The notes under the pieces are model-generated. The model made no database searches. It saw only the letters and a program-made list of their open reading frames with translations, and had not been told where the DNA came from. 64,000 nt of DNA from Magicicada septendecula (lineage: Eukaryota > Arthropoda > Insecta > Hemiptera > Cicadidae): the NCBI GenBank assembly GCA_034769895.1, contig CM068372.1, positions 439,646,958-439,710,957 of the forward strand, in the 5' to 3' direction. The translations under genes and the position numbers were made by a program. Position 1 is the first letter of the stretch; the number at the start of each line of letters is the position of its first letter. This document shows positions 1-11,125 of this stretch, in pieces.

Positions 1-90
1 CGTTTGGTTTCTGTGTTCATAAAATATAGAAATGCGTTTACAGCTTACAAAAAAAAATTATGAACAAAACCGAATATTCGACAATATTTT

Positions 91-103
91 GCCCCCCCCC
101 CTG
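91..103. mobile_element. Possible solitary hAT-type terminus
   Basis: A C-run closing in CTG resembles the inner-to-outer end of hAT MITEs seen elsewhere in the window, which end in C-rich sequence plus CTG. The other end would lie before the window, so no target duplication can be checked. This is weak evidence. Confidence 0.2.
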
Positions 104-116
104 TTTAAGTATTTAA

Positions 117-1440
117 TTTGTTTTATTTTTTCTAAATAAGAACACACTGATAAAAAACAAACAGCAAATAAAATTAATTCACGTAACAAATACGCCGAAA
201 TACCAAACGTAATTTTTGAAATTAATAAAGGCGATTTCTTACGACAATCAGAAGGAACATCGAAAATTATCATGGTATCATTTGTGTTTAAAATAAGTCA
301 CCTAATCGAGTAAGGACTACGTTGATGAAACGGCTGTTAAAACCAGTGGCGAGGCGTGGGTCTGAAACTAGAGGAAGCGTTGTATGCCTTGTCTGATGTT
401 TTTATACTAATTTGTAGCAAATAATAGGCCTATTAATTATGCAAAAAAGAAAATAGCTTCGAGTAGGTCTATACCATTATATATTTAAAGTTAAATGGAT
501 GAAAAAGCCATAATACTAACTTCAATATTTAAAATTTAAAGCCAATATTTAAATTTTCAATACCGTGAAACGCCTTTATTTTATTATTTGTACTTTAGCT
601 GATCGATGTTTGCTCGTAAAGATGTCAGTACTAAAGATCGCCGTAAATAAAAGGTTTGCTTCGCGAACAGCTCCATACTAGTTCAGTTTCCGTGGTGGTA
701 GGCCTAAATGAATGGACTAGTGGGGACTTAGCAGTGAAACTCGCGGAGAGTGACCGATCCCACTGATATTGAATGACACTTAGCTATATAGTATTGCAGT
801 ATGTGAACTTAAATGTTAAACAAATATTTAAAATTTAATTTCCAACACTAAAAAATCATATAGGCTACTGACAAATTTTCAAACACCATAATTTGTGCAC
901 TTAACAAATTAAGAAACAGTTCTTGAAAGCAAACAATCGTAGAGAGTAACAGTACTTCCGGACGCATAAGACACTTGAGGCGCTTCCTTACGTCGACTTA
1001 CGCATCAGCTGAGCCTATGATTAAAACCTTCAATTCTGTTTTACAACCGGTCCGTTAGGGAAGATTATAACAAGGTTTCGTGCAAAGGAGCGTCAGTATT
1101 ATGTTAAGGCACGATATTATGTAATACACGATCCGGAGAAAGTTGTCATAAAGAAAATATGGCGTCACCTCGGGAAAAAACGAGCCATGAAGGATACAAA
1201 TGAGTTACGAACCTGGTAGATTTAGATAGGAGGATTGATTGTCTTAGACTGTGAGAGCCTTCCATAGTTGGGCGAGTACCTGACTCTAACCCTACACGAA
1301 ATGTAGTAATATGCTATAATTATATGTTCAATACGCCAAAACGAAAGCACAGTTTACAATTAACTTCATACTATTGTGTAGTTAAGAGAGTAATATTAGA
1401 AGGTCAAGTGAGCGTCTGTCTGCGTGCAAGCGTAATGTTT
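117..1440. other. AT-rich sequence with no recognised feature
   Basis: I see no coding segment, RNA gene or classifiable repeat here. Short ORFs are fragmentary and have no family motifs. Two copies of the palindrome TAGGCCTA lie at 425 and 699. Confidence 0.5.
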
Positions 1441-1446
1441 GTGACA

Positions 1447-3108
1447 AACTTTAATTATTGTGTGAAAATAATAATGAGCAAAATTTTTTACTATGAGTTC
1501 GTTGTAGTTTTATTTTTATTTTAAGTTTTATTTTTGGATTGAAGCCTGCAACGTTTATCAGAGGGAACACGAATTGAATTGTGCAACTAATCTGCATCAT
1601 TTTCTGAATGATGACATGATTTTTTAAATTTGTTTGTTTGGTATTCTGAAACAGAGGTTAAATTTCTTTTTGCTGCCCAACATTTGATTCGTTTATTTTA
1701 AAAACTAAAAAAGAGACTGTCGTCCTAGATGCGCTATTCCTATTTGCGTCACCAGTTGTTAACAGCATTTAACAGGTAAAACAGGTGATATACCATCTTC
1801 CCCGCTTTTCCAATCGGGTACATTGCGAAGGGAAGCTGTACACGGGGTGTATTACGATGAACGTAATCATACAGGGACTAAATCTTCTTCTATCAGGGAC
1901 TAGGCGAATCACCTATTTTCGTCCCAAAGGAATGTTTCCACTTCACCAACGCTACCCAGGTTTTCTTTTACTTCGTTGTCCAATAGGCTTGTATTGCCAG
2001 TGTTGCCAAATTTCCTTAGGCAACCTGTCGTCCGGCATTTTTTTAAGATGAGCAAACCATCTCTTCTTGTTTTCTGTAATACGATCTTGGATAGTAGAAA
2101 TGTTCAACTATTCACGAATGTCCTCATTGTAGAGACTACCTCCTCGTGTTCAGCCATTAACAGATCGCAAGAATCTCATCTCCTACGGCTGTATCCTACT
2201 CAGATGTTATTTCCCCGGAACCCAAGTCTCGGAACCATACAATAACACTGGCACGGCCACTAGCTTATAAGATTTTAGTCTAATCGCTTTCCTTGTTTTC
2301 CTTGATAACACTCGACCGAAACGTAGCCAACGTGATCATTGCGCAATTCAATCCGTGTTCTCTCTGATAAACGTTGCAGGCTTCAATCCAAAAATAAAAT
2401 TTAAAATAAAAATAAAACTACAACGAACTCATACTAAAAAATGATACAGTACCGTTTACCAAATGGTAAAAGCTTAAGAGCACGATAATGTCTTTCAGCC
2501 GCCAGCTAAACGCAACATTTGCGCAAAAGAAACAATCAGTCAGTCAGTAACCATAAAAACAATCCCAATGACATTATGTATCTGTGTTATACTTCACATT
2601 TCTGCGGTGAGTAATTAAATATAAAGAACAGTAGATTTGCATTTACGATGACAAATATTTTAATGAATAGATCGTTAGCTGAATCACATACGAAGACAAC
2701 CATTAACTAGAGACAATAACCCCAATAACCTATCTACAGCTATGCAGTGTTGTTCGCTTGTTAGGTCTTTAATCTGCGACGACGTTAGCATGTTAGCGGT
2801 CGCGGTTTTAGTTAACGATTCCCGGCTGGTAAATTGTGCTAACACTTGATTTTAAACTTTCAGGACGCTTTATAACTCTGGTTTAATTGTTTGCAGTGAT
2901 ATTATTTTTAACACATTATATATATTGCGACGTATCAAAACAAACGTTTATTTACAACAATCCCAATGACGTCACGCAAGAATGACGTCATGCAGCGTGA
3001 TGCGTTACAGTTTACAGCGTTACAGAAATTTTCAAATGATGGCCAGCCAAAAGACATTATCATGTCAAAATTTTGCTCATTATTATTTTCACACAATAAT
3101 TAAAGTTA
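1447..3108. repeat. Inverted repeat pair, right arm split by an insertion
   Basis: The segment 1447-1585 is repeated in inverse orientation at 2339-2441 and then, after a gap, at 3066-3108. The left arm holds the continuous version and the right arm is broken at one point, inside an A-rich stretch. Both arms carry the strings CCTGCAACGTTTATC and TGAGCAAAATTTT, or their complements. The spacer 1586-2338 contains no recognised gene. The parent element is unknown; a fold-back or PLE-like inverted pair is possible. Confidence 0.6.
2442..3065. mobile_element. Unclassified insertion in an inverted-repeat arm
   Basis: About 620 bp interrupt the right arm of the 1447-3108 inverted repeat; the left arm preserves the uninterrupted version. 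Near its ends the insertion has opposing strings CACGATAATGTCTTT (2481) and AAAGACATTATCATG (3050-3064), which look like short terminal inverted repeats. No transposase is visible, so this is a MITE-like candidate. The extra 39 bp at 2442-2480 and the lack of a clean target duplication leave its class open. Confidence 0.4.
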
Positions 3109-3450
3109 TGATACATGATCAGTATCATAATCCGCATCATAAGTGATGTCACAACCAAGGAAGCGGAAATGTGACAGCTGCTCTGTGCTCTTATTGTACA
3201 GTACAATCTTAGTTTTCAAGCGGTCGTTTGCCCATAAACGCGTTTTTGTCTTGTGCACAGAAATTTTCATGTTGTAATTTGAACAGACTTGCTGTAATTG
3301 GAACATCGATCTCCGGAGCTCGCATTCATTGTTTTGTCTGATTACTTGATCATCCGCAGACAGCACTGTGTTCGTGTACGAGTACGTTACATTATTTACT
3401 TTTATTCCCGGACAGAATTAACACTGTTGCTCACCACTGTAGAAAAATTA

Positions 3451-3496
3451 TTCCGATTAGCGCTTTCAAGCTTCTCAGCTCATCGTCAGATCGGAA
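3451..3496 (-). ncRNA. Hammerhead-like ribozyme motif, family a, left arm
   Basis: On the minus strand the order is helix I strand TTCCGAT, core CTGACGA, an extra T, helix II GAGCT with loop GAGA and partner AGCTT, then GAAA, the self-complementary GCGC region ending in TA, and the returning helix I strand ATCGGAA. The two helix I strands are exact complements over 7 bp. Helix III is tiny, so cleavage might require dimers. Activity is untested. Confidence 0.65.
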
Positions 3497-3527
3497 ATAA
3501 CAACCCCGATATTAATAGGGTTGTTAT

Positions 3528-3573
3528 TTCCGATCTGACGATGAGCTGAGAAGCTTGAAAGCGCTAATCGGAA
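3528..3573 (+). ncRNA. Hammerhead-like ribozyme motif, family a, right arm
   Basis: This is the mirror copy of the left-arm motif. Helix I strands are at 3528-3534 and 3567-3573, core CTGACGA at 3535-3541 and GAAA at 3557-3560. All paired positions are kept. Because the two copies sit head to head, a transcript of either strand contains one motif in sense and one in antisense orientation. Confidence 0.65.
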
Positions 3574-3870
3574 TAATTTTTCTACAGTGGTGTGCAACAG
3601 TGATAATTCTGTTTGTCATATAACCACTAACACAACTTTCTTAATTAAACTTTTTATTCCCGGATCCACTCGTAATTTTCACTCTCTAACCGTGTCACCA
3701 ATGTATTGGAGCCGTGCTACAGCCTGAACGCACTTCGTGATTAATGTAAATCTCTTCTGTCAAATTCTCTCCTATAGACGATACCATCCTTGTACAATAA
3801 TATAAGCTTTTTACATTGTCTTATGTTCTTAATATTACTACTTTAAAAAATACTTTATAAATTGTTAACT

Positions 3871-4398
3871 AAAGTGTAAAATGTTTTTGTACGCAGTCAT
3901 TAAAATTGAGCACGGGAACCTGAAACGTCGTTGGAGGGTTAACGCGGCACCGGAAGTAGGACAGCTCTCAAAGAACGCAACAGTCTTGTTTTGATGAGTG
4001 ATGATAAATATGGTTGCAGAAAAAGGAACATGTGGGCGCTGTACAGATTCTACAAAAAAAGACAGGATTGTTTTCTAAATCTTTATCGAATTATTCATTG
4101 TAACATTTTTTACTGATTATTTACTACAACACTCATTAGACAGACATACTGGTTTAAAAAAAGTCGACAGGAACATGGAGAACGGATAAACCCATCGTCG
4201 GAGCGATTAATATCAGTCAACACAATAAGGGTCTAAGTGGTAAGACGATCCACAAATGTTTACCAGTCGCGCTGGAAAAAAACTACGACGACTAGGTTAT
4301 TAGATAAACTAACAGAACGTGTGCGCTTCATAAAACATGTGGCGTAATCATGTACACCACATGGCCGCGGTGTTCGCAAGTCGTTCTTCTTCGTCTTT
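3871..4398. other. No recognised feature
   Basis: I see no gene or classifiable repeat in this stretch between the LINE remnant and the hAT element. Confidence 0.4.
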
Positions 4399-5395
4399 TC
4401 CGTCCTCAGTGGCGTCGCCAGGGGGGGGGCGGTGGGGGCGGTCCGCCCCGGGTGCCACACTCAGGGGGGTGACAAAATTAGGGCGAAAAAAATTTTAGAA
4501 ATAAAAAAGAATTACTAGATCAACAAATTAATCACATCAACATTTCGATTGAAGTGTGCAATCCCAGGAAGAGGGGCGTATTATGTGGGTTCACTAGAGT
4601 AATACGAGTTTAAAACGTTTCGGTAAATACGTAATTTTTGTTCAGTTAAATTTGTATTGCAGTCTTTTAATTATCGTAAGTTTGATTGCTTGTGTACTTC
4701 GATTATAAAACGACCGAGTAATTTTTGCGTGAAAAATTTTCTCAGTGTATATAAAAAAATCAATTATGAGATTTTTTGTAAGCACTCCTAACCTACCCTT
4801 GTTTTTGTAGAAGTTGCTTTTTAAAAGAATTGCGCATTTTTTAAATTAATAATTTATTTAAAAAAAATGCCTTTTTTGGCATTTTAGATAGAATCGTTAG
4901 CTCGCCTATCTGCACTTCCGAAGGTTAAACTTTCGCTAGCATAACGTCCTGTCCGTTTGAAGTTTAGATTTTTGTTTGGTCGCGTTGTTTCCCTGTTATA
5001 GGTTAGACTTATATGCCGATCCACGTTTTCGACGGCACTTGCTACAAAAACTCGACCCGCTCGCAAACCCTCAATACGCTTATATAATCGTGTGCGTTAG
5101 CGTACACTCTCTTCGCTTATGGCTCGTTCAGCTCGCGCACCGCTCGGTCGTCCGTAAGCCGAAGGGTGTTTTGATAGTTGCGTTTCCTGATTTGGCCAAT
5201 TCTGCGCAGGCGCACCAGACTCCCGCGCCGGAGAACCGCTCACTCTTTGTTTCAGCCCAGTGTTGTGAATGTGATGCGTGTTGTACAGTTTCAGTTCAGT
5301 TCAACAGAAATTCAATTTTTGCTGTTTATAGTGGCATGGTGCAGAATGGTCCTTTAATTATTTTGAGTTTCTGTATGTGCACCATTCATTTACTG

Positions 5396-5404
5396 AAGGT
5401 AAGT
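5396..5404 (+). promoter_or_regulatory. Consensus splice donor inside the hAT element
   Basis: AAG/GTAAGTA is a textbook 5' splice site. It follows a relatively GC-rich stretch (4900-5390) containing a 144-codon open frame without family motifs. It could end a non-coding or short first exon of the element's transposase transcript. That is inference only; I identified no acceptor. Confidence 0.25.
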
Positions 5405-6302
5405 ACTTGACTTGAAAAGCGAGTACCGATACACAGGCCTGCGAATTTAAATTTTTTTTCTGCGGCACGGGGTTAAACAGGTCTCTATACTTTGTTCAGT
5501 CAGGGAAGGCGGTTGGATTACTTGCGATGGCTCACTTAACACAAACACACACATGCAGCCGACCCGACGGTACCCTCATTCGGCGTTTAATGCCTACTGG
5601 ACACTATTGGACACTCCGTTACTCGGACCGACTTTTCTTATGGTTTACAATTTAATAGCATTTAACATAACATTTTTTGATTCTGCGTTGAATTCCAAAC
5701 AAAATTAGAGCAAACACGGTACGAATCTGACGAGAAATACTGTTCAAAGGTTATATGATATGGCTATAGAACGTATGCAGGTTTGTTTATCTGACCCACG
5801 AACTTGTTTTCGTAAATGAATATTTAAATAGGAATTCTGCAAATACCGCCACGTTTTTACACACTCAAGCTAGGACAATATTGTGATGTATTTATTATTT
5901 CTTTATGTGATGTATTATTTCGAGGAGGAGGCCCTCTTCTTGACTCAAGAAGGTTATATGCAAAATAATGTAATGCAAGCAAGCAAACACGCTTAGCAAT
6001 ACAAAAAAACTCGGATAAAAATCCAACATTTTTAAATATTGTAAATGGTTTTGTAAATACCGTATGTAGGCCTTTTATATAAACAGTGACGAAGGTGTTA
6101 TCGACCAAATAACTTTTAATGCGGCCTTCGGCAGTTTCAAAAGTACGAAACGAGCCTTTCAAGCTCGAAACGCAGAAAGCTCATTGGTCTACTGTAAAAG
6201 TAAATAAACAAACGTTAAAATAATATAATTATTAAATTAATAATTATGAAGCCCAAATGATTTGAAATAGTGAAAATAAGATGAAATTTTTAAATATTAA
6301 AA

Positions 6303-7311
6303 TTGGTGGAATTTACACTAATGCAACAAGTTGGCATTTCTGTAAAACGTCTGTCTGAGACTAGATGGAGTGCCCATCACGAAGCAATAAAACCCGTCAT
6401 GGGTAACTTTGAAAAGCTAATCGAAGCTGTTGAAGAACTATGCCAGCCCGACGAGACAGTCGAAACTAGAGGAGCTGCACATATCGTACTGCCTGCAATC
6501 AGCGACTTCTCATTTTTATGATACCTTTCATTGTGGGGGCAAGTGTTAGAGGAAGTAAACTACACACAAAAATATTTGCAATTGGAAGGAATCAACCTCG
6601 AAAAATGTGTAGTTAAAATGAATGATCTTAAGCTGTTCTTGAAGGACAAACGTAGAGATATTGTTGAAGGTGCTCTTCAGTTTGCAAAAAATGTGTCAAA
6701 AATTGGACATCCCCACAGAAAAAAGAAAAAGAGTGAAAAAGATGCTACCTGGTGAAAATTCCAGGGATGAAGGACTCACTTGGGCGCAAGATCTACAACG
6801 GGCAATGCTCGAATGCATAGATACGTTTTACCAGGAGATGGTGACACGCTGTGAGGGTACGGAACAAGTCCTCTCCCACTTCGCTATTTTGCAGCCTAAT
6901 ACTTTGATGAATGCAAACGAACCAGACCTTCGGACTCTTCTCAAAAGTTTGACTAAGACATATGATGAATTTTCTCAAGAAGACGTAGACGTCCCCAAAG
7001 AAATCCTGCGGTTGAGAAGGCATCTTCAGGCAGCAGGCATTTCAAATGAAAAAACGAAGAAGTGGACCAGTTTGAACTTCTTAGAATTTATTACCGAATA
7101 TGACTTTTCAGATACTATACCAAATGTAACATTAGCTTTAAGGTTTTTCCTCACAATATGTGTATCAGTTGCTTCATGCGAGAGAAGTTTTTCGAAACTA
7201 AAATTAATCAAAAGTTACCTCAGATCCACAATGAGTCAGGTTAGATTGACGAACCTAGCTATGTTATCCATTGAACATGAAGTGGCAAAAGTATTGATTT
7301 TGATAGTGTAA
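6303..7311 (+). pseudogene. hAT transposase, C-terminal half, broken
   Basis: The transposase cuts and rejoins the element's termini. The visible part begins with SETRWSAHHEAI, a motif family members carry in the RNase H-like region, and runs to a C-terminal hATC dimerisation segment, SVASCERSFSKLKLIKSYLR, near residues 170-195 of the last open frame. It resembles the ZMYM1-like hAT group. There is an in-frame TGA at 6519-6521 and a one-base frameshift around 6715-6745, after which the frame runs to a stop at 7309-7311. The N-terminal zinc finger and upstream catalytic residues are not recognisable. It is therefore a dead copy whose termini may still be mobilisable in trans. Confidence 0.88.
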
Positions 7312-7726
7312 TTTCAAAATTTGCTTCATATAAAGCACGTAAAAGCAGGTTTTAAGATATTGATGTGCTAATTCTTTTGAATTAGTAGGCCTAATTACCT
7401 GTATTTAGTTTGTAAAATGTATTTAGCCTAAAAATAAACAGTTCCATAAGTTATAAATGTTTTATTTAATTTAATTCAAATTCGTTCTTTGCAACACGTT
7501 AGCTAATTACAGTATTTTCAGCTTTTTATAGTTAAGTGTGTGGGAGGGGGGTGTAACGAGGACGGCCCGCCCCGGGTGCCACTACATCTGGCGACGCCAC
7601 TGTCCGTCCTTCCATAATATCACTTAGGCCTATCTATATTCTTTGTACATACGCCGCTTACAGCTTTTGTTGACGCGTTCTGCTCTTTATCATTTTTCGT
7701 TCTTCATCCGGTCACATACTGGTCGC

Positions 7727-8098
7727 CAGGCGTGCCCACAGGAGGGGGGATCATAGCGCAAGTTGCGCATTGAGAATTTTGGGGGGGGGATTTTCGGGTG
7801 TATTTTAAGGATTTTTGGGGGGGATTTTTTCATGAATAACATTTTAAATCCAACATTGATCGAAATTTTTACCGTGTTTGTGCAACAAACTAAGCTATTA
7901 GTAAAAAACTAAAGCAATTGCATATCTTTATGATTGTTTTAACGAACTGGCGTCATAAATGTCTACACCAGTACAATTAGTAGTAAATTTTGTTTTGGAA
8001 TTTGAAAAACTGACCCTGGCAGCCTGCAGCAACATCCTGTCAATGAGACTTTTGGGGGGGATTTGCGCACTAGGCCTTGGGGGGGATGGGCACCCCTG
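7727..8098. mobile_element. hAT-type MITE, 372 bp
   Basis: The ends are CAGGCGTGCCCA and TGGGCACCCCTG, inverted with one mismatch, followed inward by G-runs and the shared string GCGCA. The flanks are CTGGTCGC (7719-7726) and CTGCTCGC (8099-8106), an 8-bp duplication with one difference. No coding capacity is seen. It is non-autonomous. Confidence 0.85.
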
Positions 8099-8236
8099 CT
8101 GCTCGCTACCCTTTCTCTAGTATTTTTGGAATCGTCTTCGTTTTCTTAATCCGGCAGCCTCCATTCTAAGCCATATCTTAACAGACAGAGTCACAAATGC
8201 CAAACGGTCCTTGCTTCGCTCGTTACAACAATTTGG

Positions 8237-8330
8237 GGTGAATCAGTATAAACCCCATTAAAAACTGTAGACTTTTCCGTGGATACTTATAGCCCGAATT
8301 TAACTGTAAGACTGGCTGCCAATAACACAA
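8237..8330 (+). repeat. 94-bp sequence duplicated in the loop of the 10.9-kb hairpin
   Basis: This segment, starting GGTGAATCAGTATAAACC and ending CCAATAACACAA, recurs at 10903-10996 in the same orientation with a single visible substitution (C to T in GATACTTATAG). At 8.2 kb it shows no repeat boundaries of its own, so it may be the source copy. Its origin is unknown. Confidence 0.8.
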
Positions 8331-8339
8331 AGAAGTCCG

Positions 8340-9000
8340 TCGGAGAATAAAGCTAAACACCAGTCTACATCACTACCGTCGAACCCTCGCCGTTCCGCCG
8401 CCATGACGCGAACAGAGCGTTATCGGTATCTTTCGATTTTTTCCAGTTTTCCACGCGAGTAGATAGATAATAAACTGGAACTCAAGTCGCGACATCGACC
8501 TTGATGCGCGCACGACGGTCAGGCTAATGGAACAAGCGTCCGCGTTCCACAGTGAACTGATAAGAGTGCTCTCACTGTGTGTTGTACGCCGACGATTACA
8601 TAAATTTCGCTCGTTTGTTTAGAAAACAAGCAACAGCGCGCGCGGACCGCACAACACGGTGCAGCCCGATAGTGCCACTCGACGTGTCGCCGGGCACACG
8701 CAACGCTTACATAACCTACCGCGCTCGTGTGCAGCTCTTGCTATTTGACACCAGACAATCGTTTCGCGCTCGAATCGCCGTTTTGTAACTGGGCTTACCA
8801 TCGATGTATTACTATACTATATGGATCGCGTGCTGCATTCACTGAATTCGGTCCGGCCGCTCCAACAATGGCGCGCAAGGACACTGCGTATGCTATATAT
8901 ACTGTACCTGTACAAAGTGTGACTTTTCTGCTTTGTTATAGCTTTTGTTGCTTTAACGGAGCATATTTTGCGGTAAATGGTATAGCTATGTCATTTTAAC
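8340..9000. other. GC-richer block of unknown function
   Basis: This stretch is clearly richer in GC and CpG than its neighbours (for example around 8500-8720). It has overlapping short ORFs but no recognisable motifs and no repeats. It could be a regulatory or promoter-associated region of a host gene outside the window, or an unrecognised element. Confidence 0.3.
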
Positions 9001-9790
9001 AATTAATGACTCCAAAGTGGAAGGTTTTCAATAAGTTCTTTTCCAAAATAAACACATTTGTTTCACTGTAAGATTTCAGTGTTCTGACACATTATTTCAG
9101 TTTGTCGCTAAGTTCTGTTGCGTTCATAAAAGTTCTGTTGCGTTCTTATTTATGAAAATTTAATGTTGAAGCCAGACGAATAAAGATAAGAAACAAAGAA
9201 TAAAATACGTGAGCCGTAAACTTTAAAATGTTTATTGCGTAAAAGAAGCTGGCGTAAACGCTCGCCATGGTAGTTAAAGTGTTCTGTTAGCAATACTAAT
9301 TTACATTAATTTATTTTATTTTATTTTATTAGCTACGTATTAATTGTATAAAAATTGTTTAAATTAAACATTACTAAATAATAGAAATTTATTTAACTTT
9401 TGGCAGACACCAAGCTTAGAGAAGGTAGCTGCAGCGGTTCTTTCCTTAGAAATATCATAGCACAAGATTTTATAAAATAATGTCCCTATTAATTTGATAA
9501 GTTTCACTTCTTGGCTGTCTTAAGAAAAATCATTGATTGACATATGTTTTCTAAACACTGTGCCGGCAAAGTTTTTCCAGGCTGATATAATCATTTTTTG
9601 GTGTTAAATTTACTGTCAGATATAATCAATAAATTATACATATATTTTGCAATCTTTAAAACGTCTGATGACGCTCTAATTAATTTTCCGCTTGACACAA
9701 AGTCACTAAAATGAGTGTAAGCGCTAAGTTATTGTCATCTGTTATCAGTCAGGCAAAAGTAAAAACAAACTGTTATAATAATAAAATCTT
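9001..9790. other. AT-rich sequence with a short tandem duplication
   Basis: No gene is seen. A unit containing AGTTCTGTTGCGTTC is present twice in tandem at about 9112-9150. Confidence 0.4.
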
Positions 9791-10127
9791 CATAACCACA
9801 AGTTTTCAGTAGGACTGTCCCAAATGTAATTTGTAAGGTGTCAAAACAAGTGCATTACTGACTGAATGACTCTCGTTTAATACACTTGTTAACTTAGCGC
9901 CAAACGCTTTATTGCCCACCATTGTGTGGGAAGCTGTACGTGTTTCGGACCGTTTTCTGCCGTTCACTTTGCCTGTCAGCACGCGATCCATATAGTGTAA
10001 AAGTGTTTCCGTTCATAGTTTAATCCTGATGTAAGCAAACCCACGTGGCTCATCTGAAACGCCATTGGTCAGGGGCGTTGACACTCTACACACCGTAATA
10101 TGTTACGCGCATGTGCAGAATGTCCGT

Positions 10128-10460
10128 ACAGTCATGTATTCTTATTACTGTACTCTGAATCCCATCGAATTAATATGGAGCCAGTTGAAAGGATACGTTG
10201 CCCGTCACAGTACAACATATAAGCTGCATGATGTAAAACAACTGATAGAGAAGGCGGTAAATGAGATAACCGCGAACAAGTGGAGTCATTGTGTGGAACA
10301 TGTATTCAAAGAAAAAGACAAGCTTTGGGAAATGGACCAAATTACCGACGCTGTCGTGGACAATCTTATCATCAACACTGCTGACCTGCTGACTCAAGTG
10401 ATGATTCAAGCTCCGATACAGATATGGAAGGCATTGAATTACTCTCTGACAATAACTTAG
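10128..10460 (+). pseudogene. IS630/Tc1-like (DDE_3) transposase, C-terminal fragment
   Basis: The translation contains NPIELIWSQLKGYVARHS, the block holding the last acidic catalytic residue of DDE_3 transposases, followed by an intact helical tail (DVKQLIEKAV and VEHVFKEKDKLWEMD). The frame is open for about 110 codons and ends at a stop near 10460. The upstream helix-turn-helix region and first two aspartates are absent or unreadable. I see no terminal inverted repeats, so it is a truncated copy. Its long intact tail suggests modest age. Confidence 0.78.
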
Positions 10461-10718
10461 AGATCAATATATTATTATCAATATCTGATAATACACAGTA
10501 CACTAGTTAGTAATTATCACAGCATCTAAAGCTTCTATTTTCGCTTTAAATATAGGCCTACTTTATTTTTTTTTTCTTGGGATATTCAAACAGTGAGTAA
10601 AAAACCCATTAACTGTCCGTGTTATAAAATATTTCACTGTCGGTCTTACATTGTCACTCAAATTTTATTTTGGTCAGGACAAATTATTACAATTTACACG
10701 TGTTTATACAGTATCAAC

Positions 10719-10768
<50 letters not shown>

Positions 10769-10791
10769 TTCACTATGAACTTACTTTGAAT

Positions 10792-10846
10792 TATTTCCCC
10801 AAACGTTTCAACGTGGTACACGTCTTCTTCAGTGGGAGTAAATACT
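10792..10846 (-). ncRNA. Hammerhead-like motif, family d, left arm
   Basis: On the minus strand: TCCCA, core CTGAAGA, then a helix II pairing ACGTG with CACGT, then GAAA, the palindrome ACGT and the helix I return strand TGGGG. Outward, ATTT/AAAT pairing extends helix I past a two-base bulge. This arm keeps the better helix II of the two copies. Confidence 0.55.
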
Positions 10847-11049
10847 GAATGTCTTTACAGAGTAACGGTTATGGACTGTAGGTATGTGTGGTGGGGGTTG
10901 ATGGTGAATCAGTATAAACCCCATTAAAAACTGTAGACTTTTCCGTGGATATTTATAGCCCGAATTTAACTGTAAGACTGGCTGCCAATAACACAACCCC
11001 CACCACACATACCTACAGTCCATAACCGTTACTCTGTAAAGACATTCAG

Positions 11050-11102
11050 TATTTACTCCCACTGAAGAAGACATATACCACGTTGAAACGTTTGGGGAAA
11101 TA
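11050..11102 (+). ncRNA. Hammerhead-like motif, family d, right arm
   Basis: This is the mirror copy of the left-arm motif, with CTGAAGA at 11062-11068 and GAAACGT downstream. Two substitutions (ATATACC in place of GTGTACC) weaken helix II. Helix I (TCCCA with TGGGG) is kept. Confidence 0.5.
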
Positions 11103-11125
11103 ATTCAAAGTAAGTTCATAGTGAA

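Larger units (their letters stand above)
3413..3648. mobile_element. Hairpin insertion, PLE-type pair with two hammerhead-like motifs
   Basis: The arms 3413-3506 and 3518-3611 are near-perfect inverted copies of 94 nt with an 11-nt centre. Each arm equals the 3' tail found downstream of the GIY-YIG ORF near 35.8 kb and again near 54.0 kb. The insertion is flanked by direct repeats ACTTTTATTCCCGGA (3398-3412) and ACTTTTTATTCCCGGA (3649-3664), a target duplication of about 15 bp. It interrupts LINE A. I infer a head-to-head pair of truncated Penelope-like 3' ends. Confidence 0.75.
3109..3870 (-). pseudogene. LINE family A reverse transcriptase remnant
   Basis: Minus-strand translation gives degenerate RT motifs: a GVRQGC-like stretch read as HEVRSGCSTAP around 3720, then SADDQVI (the YADD catalytic box) near 3360, then the KISVHKTK and LSHFRFLGCDI segments typical of the RT palm-to-thumb region. 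The 3' end is lost at the junction near 3109. Stops and frameshifts make it non-functional. A hairpin insertion (3413-3648) splits it between the GVRQGC and YADD motifs, and reading resumes on the other side as PGIKV followed by the YADD region. Confidence 0.7.
4407..7602 (+). mobile_element. hAT DNA transposon, 3.2 kb, with target duplication
   Basis: The ends are CAGTGGCGTCGCCAG at 4407 and its complement CTGGCGACGCCACTG ending at 7602. The inner terminal sequence also mirrors, with CCGCCCCGGGTGCCAC present near both ends. The flanks carry a perfect 8-bp duplication TCCGTCCT at 4399-4406 and 7603-7610, the hallmark length for hAT. The right half encodes a decayed hAT transposase (6303-7311). 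The left 1.9 kb has no transposase N-terminus: neither a BED zinc finger nor the first catalytic region could be read. Confidence 0.92.

Noticed and set aside
4976-5410. 144-codon open frame
   Set aside because: No domain or motif; it lies inside the hAT element in a GC-richer stretch where chance ORFs are longer.
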